Below, in pieces: positions 53,101-62,595 of a stretch of 64,000 bases of DNA. This DNA comes from Trichoplax adhaerens. Taxonomy: Eukaryota > Placozoa > Uniplacotomia > Trichoplacea > Trichoplacidae. The position numbers were made by a program, and so were the translations under genes. The stretch is taken from positions 1,543,407 through 1,607,406 of the forward strand of contig NW_002060957.1 in the NCBI RefSeq assembly GCF_000150275.1. The letters are read 5' to 3'. The number at the start of each line of letters is the position of its first letter. Positions within the stretch are counted from its first letter, which is position 1. The notes beneath the pieces were generated by a model, which made no database searches, was not told where the DNA came from, and saw only the letters and a program-made list of their open reading frames with translations.

Positions 53101-53883
53101 TCTCCTTTATCTGTAGTCGGACCATTTCATATTCTTGATGATTTAATGATTTCAACCAGTAAAACATTTAAAAACTGAACCCCCCTGCCAATCTATTCGG
53201 AGATTCTAAATGATACCATTGTTGGTTAGCCTTGAAAAAATAATTTCAGGTAATTAACTACTTTCCTAGCTGGCGCCATCTCGGCAGGTTTCCACTTGAT
53301 GGAAATAAGGAATGGGTGTATTAGCTGGACTTTGTTCTACGATAACCTAAATTAGATAGAGAGAAAAAATCACCAGGTGATTGAATATAATTGACGTAAA
53401 TAATAATTAACAATCCAAAACTGTCTCCCTTTCTCCTACCTATCAATGACTAACTAAAGATCAAACACAAACCAAATATTGTAAATATTACTCTGATTGA
53501 ATTATTATTTTACGGTTGCTAACTGAATTGTGCCTATCAGTTATGGATAGACTAATTAACGACATTATCTAAGCTTAAAGAAAAAAACGTTTTCATTATA
53601 AGCAATTTAATTCCGCCTCTATCTGTTTCCAATCTAATCCAATTTACCACAATTGACCTTTACAAAGTGATCCTGTAATAACACCAACTTGTTGCAGTTA
53701 GATACTATATCTACATTTCCCGCTCATACCTCTGTTTTCATAGCGATTACCTTTCTATGTATGTCCTAAGTCTTATTTTTTATCAGAGTATGGTACTTGA
53801 TTTGATTAATTCAATTCCTATTTTGTTTTTCCTTTATAGAAATCTTACTGGTTTTTAAGAAACTTTGCCATATTTTCATCGAC
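41139..53883. other. Gene-poor interval between orthopedia and homeobrain
   Basis: This 12.7-kb interval contains no second homeodomain exon (no VWFQNRR-type frame seen on either strand) and no other recognisable gene. Visible details are a short repeated motif at 46816-47773, small minus-strand open frames at 45307-45898, weak TACTGTAC copies near 43577-43605, and a more GC-rich patch at 53260-53345 just upstream of homeobrain. In animals with the full HRO cluster, rx is a neighbour of these two genes. Here the slot looks empty and is probably regulatory. Confidence 0.55.
47151..47773. repeat. Three-copy 24-nt motif (TGCATGAATCC ... TGCATTCAT)
   Basis: Near-identical 24-mers lie at 47151-47174, 47420-47443 and 47750-47773, all in the same orientation and spaced 269 and 330 bp apart. 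Each starts (T)(G/A)CATGA(A/G)TCC and ends TGC(G/A)TTCAT, so ATGA...TTCAT forms a dyad inside every copy. A weaker copy may sit at 46816. The sequence between copies is not obviously related, which argues against a simple tandem duplication and for repeated binding sites. Confidence 0.4.
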
Positions 53884-56467
53884 ATGGGTCCAAAAAATCA
53901 TCGTCAAAAATCATCCAAAGGCTATACTATCGATTTACTATTAAGTGACAGCGAAACAGATGGAAAAGTAAAAGATGGCCAACTTTTTAATGCTGTAGGA
54001 TATGCCAATAGTCCAGGTAATAAAAACAGCTTTTTCCGCTTTACTGTAGTCATATCTAGAGGTGAGCTAATACTACAAGTATCCTATTTTATATTGAAAT
54101 TCGCATATTAGCATATTAATTGCAATCGTAACAAGTTTGCTCTATATTAATAGTATGGATCTACAAATACTCATTTGCTAAGTATTTTATTCAATTTACT
54201 TTAGTAACAATCTGTTGATGTTAATTTAGCATATGAAATCCTAGAGAGGCATCTTGTATTTCATTTAAAGTGATGATCTACTGCCGTTATATAATTACTT
54301 AGTCACTATTTCTGGTAACATAATCCTATGGTGACCTTAGCTGCAGTAGTATAACGATTAAGCAAAAATGCAATAAATTTGAACTTTTTATTGCTTATTA
54401 AATGACGCAATATATTTTTTACTGAAATAATTAACACTTTCTACATAATAGCCTTAAATTGCTCGCCATTAGTATAAATTGCGTTAGGATAGTAGTGATG
54501 AATGCTGATTATGGGATATTATCAATTCTACTTGCTATCGCATTCGCATGAATATTTCTTCCTAATCTCTGTAAATCCAATTAAGATAAAAATTTCTCCT
54601 TCCTTGGCGTATAGAAAACGTAATTATTTGATTTTATAGCATCTCAATTTGTAACTACTTTCAACACTAGATGTCAGCAATAGAGAAAATTTTCTGTTGC
54701 TGAATTTGAAAAAGCATAGTTGACAGTATTGCAAACATACTGAGTAAAATACCGGAGCAGTCAACAATATTATTTTATACTCTAAATTTGTTGCGACCAG
54801 GTGTACGTGTAACTGCACAATCTACAGTACATAGTTTAGGTAATAGAAGTGGTTATGACTTGACAAGGGGGACAGCGACCTATTCTAGTTGAATCATTAA
54901 GAAAAACAATTTGCCTTTGACTGAGAATTAGAATAGCATGTATTACAGACTGCAGGATTATCCGCCATATATTTCCAATATTAGTTTTTTCATGATGAGA
55001 TGGCTATTCTAGATAGAAAATATTTATAATAAGTTGCAATGGTAGATATTGAAGATCATCGTATTCTGCGTCGCTAGGAAGCATTATTTCGTGTTGTATT
55101 CGTTCAATAATGCGAGCGTACTTATTCCTTAAAACCCAAGTATCTAGTTGTTGAGTTCTTACTGATATCAATAAATGCTAATAAAATCTAAATTACTTTT
55201 AAATACATGCTTTGAAGAAATAATGTAGCATTTAGCCGTAACTATGCATATTGAGATGTTAAAAAAGACTAATGCAGCTTCTTGTTTTGATAATTACGAC
55301 AGATAAAAGTAGCAAATGCCAAAGTTCATATTAATAATTAAAATGATTAATCATCCCTGTTACATTATTAAAACATTTTAAACTTCTTTAGCAATAATAT
55401 TAGACTCTGTATTATCATACAACGATGTTCTATGTGTATCATTAATTTCCTTGTAAAGTACCGCTACAACTGAATTCTCATGTGAATATTCTTACCTATT
55501 AATTATTTGTACCTATATTACTATTGCTTGATTATATTACGTATTTGTACTACTGTCTCGTCTCATATTAATCCTTTATCATACATATTATTCCGATAAG
55601 TAATATCGTCTCTTGTAAAGTAAAGTAGCAAGTAAATATCAAGCGATAACATATTATAAGATTTACAGGAGAATACAGAAAAGGATGATCTTGTTTCTAC
55701 CCATAATTCAATACAATTGACATTCGTTGTCCATTTTCTGTTTTAGATAGTAGTAAGTCTAGTGGTGATGGCATCGATGAAAGTACAACTACGATGCGTT
55801 CAAAGGGTAATAACAGAAAATCGAAGAAGCTTAGGAGAAGTCGAACTACCTTTACTACCTTACAACTTCATCAGCTTGAACGAGCATTCGAAAAAACACA
55901 ATACCCTGACGTCTTTTCACGTGAAGACTTAGCTATGCGATTAGAACTAACGGAGGCTAGAGTTCAAGTAAGATAATTATGATTTTAATATCATAGACGA
56001 CGATTGTTAGTCTATGAATGTGATATTACTCATCGCTGTCTCGACCATTAATTGTTAATGGCATGAATGGAATTCCAAATATCAAATAGGTGTGGTTTCA
56101 AAATCGCCGCGCTAAATGGAGGAAACAAGAAAAAGCCACTGGCCGAGAAAGTCCTCTTGGAGATTATCCCCTTGGGCAAAATGTTCAAGAAGGTCAATTA
56201 CGAAGTTCGAATGGTTATGAAGGAGTAGTATTTTCAGGATATCCGTATAAATCGGCAGTTCCATTAGTAACTACCATGACAACTGCATATCCATATAATA
56301 CCAACATTAATTCAGTGGCACGTTTTGGTCATCAGATACCATATATTGATTACTCGAAGGCAACTTATATGAAAGAGTTAGCAGCTTTGGCAAACACTAC
56401 ACCAGGAATTTATAACGGTCCTGCTATCGCTAATTATATTAACGGGCTTCACGTAATTCGCAATTAA
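53884..56467 (+). CDS. hbn: Homeobrain homeobox protein (PRD-class)
   Basis: Exons 53884-54016, 55747-55967 and 56090-56467 join in phase to 243 residues. The homeodomain (about residues 73-132) starts [20 protein letters not shown] and continues [20 protein letters not shown]. This is almost the wording of insect Homeobrain, and differs from Rx, which has RRNRTTFTTYQLHELERAF followed by SHYPDVYSREELA. Gln occupies homeodomain position 50. The last intron splits the homeodomain between residues 46 and 47, as in the orthopedia gene. Near the N-terminus (residues 13-20, GYTIDLLL) is an octapeptide/eh1-like motif of the kind that recruits Groucho/TLE co-repressors. The C-terminal part is Tyr/Asn-rich, and I see no OAR domain. 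The start is the first ATG of an exon whose frame is open back to an acceptor near 53840, so a 5' leader exon is likely. It lies downstream of orthopedia in the same orientation. Confidence 0.92.
54017..55746 (+). other. First intron of homeobrain
   Basis: A 1.73-kb intron with donor GTAATA and acceptor TTTTAG. A short, more GC-rich patch at about 54790-54890 stands out from the AT-rich background. I see no nested gene; the minus-strand frame 54624-54818 has no motif. Confidence 0.6.
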
Positions 56468-58053
56468 GTAAATTAGTTGATAGTATTAGATCGATTACAT
56501 CTTAGATAATTTACTAAGTCAATGCATTTGACAAATCGCATTTGCGTATTTAATGATAGGTGCATTTGTTTCCATAGCATTGGAAAAATATGATTTTATT
56601 TTTGTTACGTAAACTACAATGATATTTCGTACCGTAATACCGTGCTTATACTCTAGAATTTAGAAAAAGATGATATGCGACCTGTGTCTAATTTACTATA
56701 GTTCAGTTAGATAATACGTCAATTATAATCGAAATCCGAGTTCTATTTTATTTATTTATTTTCTGTATATTCCAAATGTGTAATCAATTAGGCAACAAAG
56801 CTATCATTTATTTATCCTTATCTATTTGTTTATCATACGAGAATCTAGATTTTCAATTTAATCTATTCATTAATTTGTCAACCAAGTGTTAAATTAATAA
56901 TACCAATGTGCATAGAATGATATATTTTATTCTTGATCCAGTAATCGATCTCATACTGGGTATTTGCGTTAGTTTGATATCTTAAGCGTATGCGTACATA
57001 CATATATCGCCGTATATATTCTTATCCTATATATCAAATCCGTGATGTGAGCAATCCGCTGTAGCAACTATCCATCTGCTAGATCTGCTTACGGCAACAG
57101 ATTTAGCAAATAATAACGACATTACTTTGCACTTTTACACTTTTGACGTAGCCCCTGCATAACTATAGCTGTCATATTCATGTTATTACCATTTAACGTG
57201 GTGTCTTCATTATCTTAATCTGCTCGATATTTGATACGCCTGATTATAACTTCACACTAACTGCATTATTAAGGTAAAGTACGTTGATCATTATTAACTT
57301 ACGAAGCCTAAGCATTCATTCTTACGATTATATTCGCCGAATATAGCAATGTTTGTGATAATTTATGGTTAATTATATTTACTACTATGAAGGTCTAACT
57401 TTTTTATAGATTTCAGTAACTATGTCACCATTACAGTCTACTCGTGTCTGCTATTTTCATTAGTGTTCAACGTAACCGCACTATGCTTTAGCATTTCTCC
57501 GCTAAAATCCTTTTTAGGGATTAGTCATTAAATTTAATTTATTGCTGCTCTATTTTTTTTAACTCTGAAGAAAAATACCCCAATTCATGCTGGCCGAAAA
57601 ATATTTTTAATTTCAATAAAGTTCATTGATACATTGCACTCTACAATTGGTTGTTGAAGTTGTATTGACTTTAATCGCCAGACAGAAGACGCAGTCAACC
57701 ATATCTATACCCTATTCTATATATTAAGGCTAATCTTATAAATTATGAACAACATGCATCAGTTGCAATTGTACAATGGATTCTTTACAAGCAATGATTT
57801 TATCAAAAATATTGGCGTCGAGCAAATTGCGATGCAAATAAAGTGTTGTCGTTCCATCTTTAACTAGACAAACATCGAAAGACACTTTATCGAGACTTAA
57901 AGGTCTGTGCATAGGACATGCGTATAATAGATTTTAAAACTGCATGAAACGACCATCTGTTTATATGAATATAGTTACTACCATAACAATTAATCATTAA
58001 CTTAGTTCGATAAATTCACAAATAAAGATATACGATTATCGTGCGCATTGAAA
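56468..58053. other. Intergenic between homeobrain and RAD51C (convergent 3' ends)
   Basis: AT-rich sequence with no open frame of note. It should contain the 3' UTRs of homeobrain (+) and RAD51C (-), which end towards each other. Confidence 0.55.
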
Positions 58054-60405
58054 TTATGAAAGTTTAAGTTTTTTGGCACTATTTCCAGTCTCAAAAGAAC
58101 TTAATTCTGAAATATTTGGAGCGGCATCTCGTATTCCACTGGTCTAAAATCGTAAAGTAATGATAAGGGTCAGTGAGAACAATTGTCAACTTAATATATT
58201 TCAATGATTGTACTTCCTATCATGATATTAACCTTGATCTGAAAAGACACGGTGGCATTTTGCTTCTGCGGTGATTTATATAAGCGAGCGTATCTACGCC
58301 AAGATAAATTACAATATACTCTATATTAGTGCTAATGAAGGTACATTTTATTCAAGTAGAATTTACCTGACGCCGTTTTCCATAAATAGGATGGTACGAT
58401 TTGCACACGTGTGACCCCAAGTCTCTCCTATGTGTTATATGATCAATTAATGAGTGAAATTGTTACTTAATTTAGTACTTATTGCCTGCATTATACTTTG
58501 TACCTAAAGCTGGTAACAACTGACTTGAATCAGAGTTGGAATTGAATCTCATCGTAATATGATTGGTTAGTACAACCTATATAAGATATCGAATAATTTA
58601 GAAGTATAAAAGGGGGTTGTCAATAGATCAATCTTAAATTAATGATGAAAACTCTTACCGCCAGTTCGTGATCTGTTGCGATGCGAATCAGTTGTTGTGC
58701 AATTCCATTTAATACTCTTGTTCTCATTACCAAGTCATCGAAAGAGTAACGAAAGGGAGAAGCGATACTATCCACAATAATTAATCGGACCTAGTATAGT
58801 TGATACACTACAGACTTTGTAATTCTCCAGGCAGGGTTATGACATTCATCTTAAACTTTGATTATTCTATTCTCGCTATCAAGTCATACCTTTCTACTTC
58901 TTTCTTGAATAAAATCTTCTAAAATGTTTACAGTTGCTATTACTTCCAAATAGTTCAGACAGCGGAAACAGTAGATATGCTCCATGATAAATTCAGGAGT
59001 AAAAGTTGATAGTTTTGACGCTGATTCTAATGTATATATATATATATATATATATATTTATGAAGACAAATATCCTTGTTTTTATACCCATCTTGAAAAT
59101 AAGAGTAAGAATATAAACCTGCCCATAACCTTTATGACCTTTAATATTTTGTCTCGCTTCTTTAATACAAATCAATAAGGAGTCTTACCTTTATCATCAT
59201 TTTTCTCAACGGTGGCATTTAGATAGCCTACGGTAGCTTTGGCTATGTCATACAATCTTTCTGGCAAAAAACTGCCCTCGGTATCTACCGATTAATATTT
59301 ACAATTTGCTTGATTTATAAGTATCATATATACGTATATTAAGCCATCTCGATCAACTTGAGGCGATATTACGTCTAAACTAAAGTCATATTGATGGGGA
59401 AGTACATCTTTCTGAATCGTATTGAATAACGAATGTAACTTACCAATGTAAATGACGGATCCATTACATCCGCCACATTCTTCCATAATTTGAGCACTGA
59501 CAGCCAATTGCATGCTAGAAAATGGTCGTTCAACGCAGTGGATGTATCATATCGATTTATTAATTTATTAGGCAAGTAATTTTGCAATGTTAAGTGTACT
59601 ACTATACATGATTCTATTCAATGACAGACAGCCTGTAATTAGACTTATAGGTAACATAGTAAAAAAAGGAGAAATCATTACAATTATAATTATTATTACT
59701 GCTTTTATGCCTATTATAATTATATTATGATGACAAATTCATTCCTTTGCTTACCATAGTTGTGTTTTACCAATGCCAGGGGGCCCACAAAACTCTGTAA
59801 TCTTTCCTAGAGGTATACCACCACCGAGAGCTTGATCTAACTTTGCACAAAATGTGACTATAGGATTAAGGTTTTGCTCATTTTCTAGTAGTTGTTGAAC
59901 TGGGATTAAGGCATCGTCTAATTGCTGAGAAATTTGCGTTGCATTACGAGCTACTTGGATCATTTGTACTGCATCTGTATGACTGATTCCGGTATCTACG
60001 AGATTAATTACATCAAAAGTGGCAACCATAATCTGTCGTTGTACATGTCTAACTTATCAAGTATGCAATTCTTTTATAAATTAGGGGAAATAGTAAAGAC
60101 TAGCCCCCATAGTAAGTGCATCGTTACGGCTTTGCTATCGATGCAAATGATGTGTTTGCTATACTCGTATGCGTGTATTAGACAACAACACAATTACATA
60201 CATGATGCTCTACTGTATGCTGTTGTACATTAAGGTAGTACACTTAGCCATTATATGCGAACGATGTTAACTATGCAGTTTTCTAACCTTGGCTTAGCTC
60301 TAATGGCGTCGATGATAATAAATCTCCGACGGTTTCATAACCAGTAGAAGTTAATTTGACAATTTGCCATTGAGGCAGCTTTAGAGAGTTAATCTGTTGC
60401 TGCAT
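58054..60405 (-). CDS. RAD51C: RAD51C, RecA/RAD51-family recombination ATPase, 10 exons
   Basis: RAD51C is a RAD51 paralogue acting in homologous recombination and Fanconi-type cross-link repair (BCDX2 and CX3 complexes). Minus-strand exons: 60405-60288, 59995-59755, 59514-59444, 59284-59189, 59026-58890, 58790-58659, 58576-58504, 58427-58367, 58293-58233, 58143-58054. All phases agree, giving 359 residues (human 376). An N-terminal helix-hairpin-helix region ([20 protein letters not shown]) leads to [20 protein letters not shown], diagnostic for RAD51C. Walker A is GPPGIGKT at residues 110-117 and Walker B is LIIVD at 224-228. Later family blocks are [31 protein letters not shown] and [19 protein letters not shown] short basic tail (AKKLKLS) stands where human RAD51C has its nuclear localisation signal. 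An in-frame TAA lies three codons before the initiator ATG, which fixes the start. The gene is divergent from FUNDC1. Confidence 0.96.
59032..59057. repeat. (TA)n microsatellite in a RAD51C intron
   Basis: About 13 TA repeats lie within the intron just upstream (minus strand) of the exon starting at 59026. They replace the usual pyrimidine-rich tract next to the acceptor ACATTAG, so length variation here could affect splicing. Confidence 0.8.
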
Positions 60406-60477
60406 CTGACCAACTTATTTGCATTGCATGCGATTGACGAAACGTGTGTGAAAAAAATGAATAAGTGCATACGCGTA

Positions 60478-60502
60478 TGCTGTACAGTACAGTACAGTAC
60501 AA
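60478..60502. repeat. GTACA array just upstream of RAD51C
   Basis: Four to five consecutive 5-bp units (TGTACAGTACAGTACAGTAC) start about 75 bp upstream of the RAD51C initiator. They are the same unit as the arrays near SCAPER and hexosaminidase. Confidence 0.8.
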
Positions 60503-60876
60503 TAATTTTAAGTCATGAGCGACTTGCAGCAGCCTACCTCGTCTACCAAAAAAATGTTATTTAGTCCTAAAGCTAAGATGCTTCCATGGTTGATAGTTGC
60601 ACAGCCTACCATAACATGGACTAAATGCTAAAAAGTTACGCACTGTCTTGAACTATTTCTTGTAGTCCATGATACTGTACATACTGTATTTGTTGTGAAA
60701 GCTTAATACAATAGTCCCTGGTATAAAATATTTTGTACCTTTGTGGGGCAGTTCAAAAATGCCAAATTGAAAAGGACCCCACATACAGTGCTTTGTACTG
60801 TACATTGTATTACCAGTACTGTACTGTACAGTATTTAAATCATGATGGGCGCTACGGTAGTAGTAGAGGTGATACA

Positions 60877-60915
60877 TGACGTCACTTCTGAGAGACTGAC
60901 GTCATCTTAACGTCA
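60877..60915. promoter_or_regulatory. Paired CREB/ATF palindromes (CRE)
   Basis: Two perfect TGACGTCA octamers (60877-60884 and 60897-60904) lie 20 bp apart, centre to centre, followed by a half-site ACGTCA (60910-60915). TGACGTCA is the consensus CRE bound by CREB/ATF bZIP dimers. The spacing puts the two sites on nearly the same face of the helix. They lie 0.47 kb from the RAD51C start and 0.64 kb from the FUNDC1 start. Binding is inferred. Confidence 0.65.
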
Positions 60916-61139
60916 TTGATGAATAAGAATTCTAGATGCGACTCTCGTCCAAGGAGAAGGTGATCATTTTGCTGGTCATTTCACTGTAACGTACTGTACA
61001 AAATCAATACGCCAGGCAGAAGAGCGTATAGATTCATTCTACGCATAGAATGAATGGAAGAAAGAAATGGTAAGTAAAATCGTTAGCCGACTGATTGCTA
61101 CTAAATAGTTTGACTTCGTTCTCTTCTCTGTGCTCCCGC

Positions 61140-61325
61140 AGACGTACAGTACAGTACTGCACACTGCACAGCACCGTTCTGTACTGTACAGTACAGTACA
61201 GTACAGTACAGTACTGTTCTGTACGGTACTACTGTACAGTATACAGTACAGTACGGTACTGTACAGTACATTGTATTGTTGTACTGTTCGTTGTACCGTA
61301 CGATGTACTGTACACTGTACAGTAG
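61140..61325. repeat. TACTGTAC/GTACAGTAC array upstream of FUNDC1
   Basis: A dense array with a pure GTACA stretch near 61186-61212, flanked by inverted TACTG units, so long parts of it can pair with themselves. It ends about 215 bp before the FUNDC1 start codon. A lesser group of copies lies in FUNDC1 intron 1 (about 61830-61885). Confidence 0.8.
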
Positions 61326-61540
61326 AGTAACCTGTCAAATGCCAACCTGGCTTCATTCTCCGATCCTAGTTTTAATGAGCATCAAGGACTGATAGCGAAC
61401 ATTTTCTGTCGAAATTCTAACCAAAAGATCTACTTCTCTACTACTCACGATTCTACAGACTGTGCGTTTTATAAAGTCATCTATAGTGTTGAACTCAAAA
61501 TCGACTATTGACTAAGTAGGTAGGTGATTGCTCATCAGCC

Positions 61541-62595
61541 ATGTCAGAAATTGTGCCAGCGGATTCCAACGATGATGATTATGCCATCAGTACCATCAAC
61601 ATCGGTTCAGTTGGATCTCAAGTTGCTGTTGGCGGTGTATCTGGATGGTAAGAATGACGTTCTAGCATGATCATTTCGAATTAATGATAGGACAAGGACA
61701 AATGCAGATTCACCACAGATTAACGTTGAATGGATGCATTAGCATTTATAATATTGTGTCCGGTAGTGGAGCATTTCCTGATTCTATCCAATACTAAGAG
61801 CAAATACTCAAAATCAGCTTTCCGTCGCATTTACTGTACTGTACTGTAGTGTAGTAACTGTATTGTTCTGAACTGTACAGCGTACATGGGCAATTTGAAA
61901 TGACCTGAAAGTTGATGGTGGACCAACGATTACAGCTAAATGATACAGCCTTACATAGGCGAAACAAGAAGGCTTTTACTACTGTTCTCTCTAAGAATAA
62001 CGCGACATCTCTACTGTAGTTAATAAGGAATAAATCACTTCATTTTGACGTTGCATTGTTAATCAATTTTTGAACGTTCTTCAGGTGCATTGGACACGTT
62101 TGCAAGCGGGTTGGAATACTAGCCGCGACGACGCTTGGGGGCGGATTGCTGGCTTTAAAGGTAGTAATTATGATGACTAATTCATAAAGCGTTTATAGAT
62201 TTCTGTTTCTTGCAGCTCTATTACACATTTTTTGGCCTTCTATAAAACTAGATTGCATCGGATCGAGGATACATCAAAATTAACTGGGGTCGTGTTAACA
62301 CTGATCTTCAGAGGGCAGCTGATCGGCTTAAGGAAGCAACAAATAATCAAGAAATAAGTTCTTCTCAAGCAATGGAAGAAATGAAAACAAAAGTATGCTA
62401 TAAATGATGTATTCTTTCTGAATTGGACATGGTGAAAGTAGCCTGCATGCCTAGTTATAATGTTATTACAATAAATGCCTGAGCCCTTACTCAATTTTCT
62501 CTGACTAATTATGACAGATACAAAAATTTATCAAGTGCAATGCTGTTTTGACGGCAAGTTTTGGTGCTGGTATTTTAATTGGAATAACCTACTGA
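61541..62595 (+). CDS. FUNDC1: FUNDC1-like FUN14-domain mitochondrial outer-membrane protein
   Basis: FUNDC1 is an outer mitochondrial membrane receptor for hypoxia-induced mitophagy. Exons 61541-61647, 62085-62160, 62252-62392 and 62518-62595 join in phase to 133 residues (human 155). The FUN14 domain is clear: SQVAVGGVSGWCIGHVCKRV, then GILAATTLGGGLLALKIAS (membrane segment), GYIKINWGRVNTDLQRA, and a C-terminal segment NAVLTASFGAGILIGITY. The N-terminal cytosolic part is shorter than in human. It carries DDDYAIS at residues 11-17, where human has a DDDSYEVL-type LC3-interacting motif; the hydrophobic residue is at +2 instead of +3 after Tyr, so LC3 binding is uncertain. The start is the first ATG of the exon. 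It is divergent from RAD51C. FUNDC2 is an alternative name, but an unduplicated ancestor is likely. Confidence 0.93.

Larger units (their letters stand above)
60406..61540. promoter_or_regulatory. Divergent promoter region of RAD51C and FUNDC1
   Basis: The start codons of RAD51C (-) and FUNDC1 (+) are 1.1 kb apart and face away from each other, so the region must serve both. It contains GTACAGTAC-type arrays at 60478-60502, 60795-60832 and 61140-61325, and CRE palindromes at 60877-60904. Open frames found on both strands across 61039-61356 come from the self-complementary array and are not genes. Confidence 0.7.

Noticed and set aside
55747-56467. Alternative identity of the second homeobox gene as Rx, Arx or Alx
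   Set aside because: [21 protein letters not shown] matches Homeobrain. Rx has YQLHELERAFEKSHYPDVY and Arx/Alx have SYQLEELE with KTHYPDV. A phylogeny would be decisive.
59375-59587. Minus-strand frame overlapping RAD51C exon 3 in another phase
   Set aside because: Shadow of the true exon 59444-59514; it loses the RAD51C motifs.
61039-61356. Three long frames, one minus and two plus
   Set aside because: Same repeat artefact between RAD51C and FUNDC1; the peptides are repeats of Tyr, Cys, Thr, Val and Ser.
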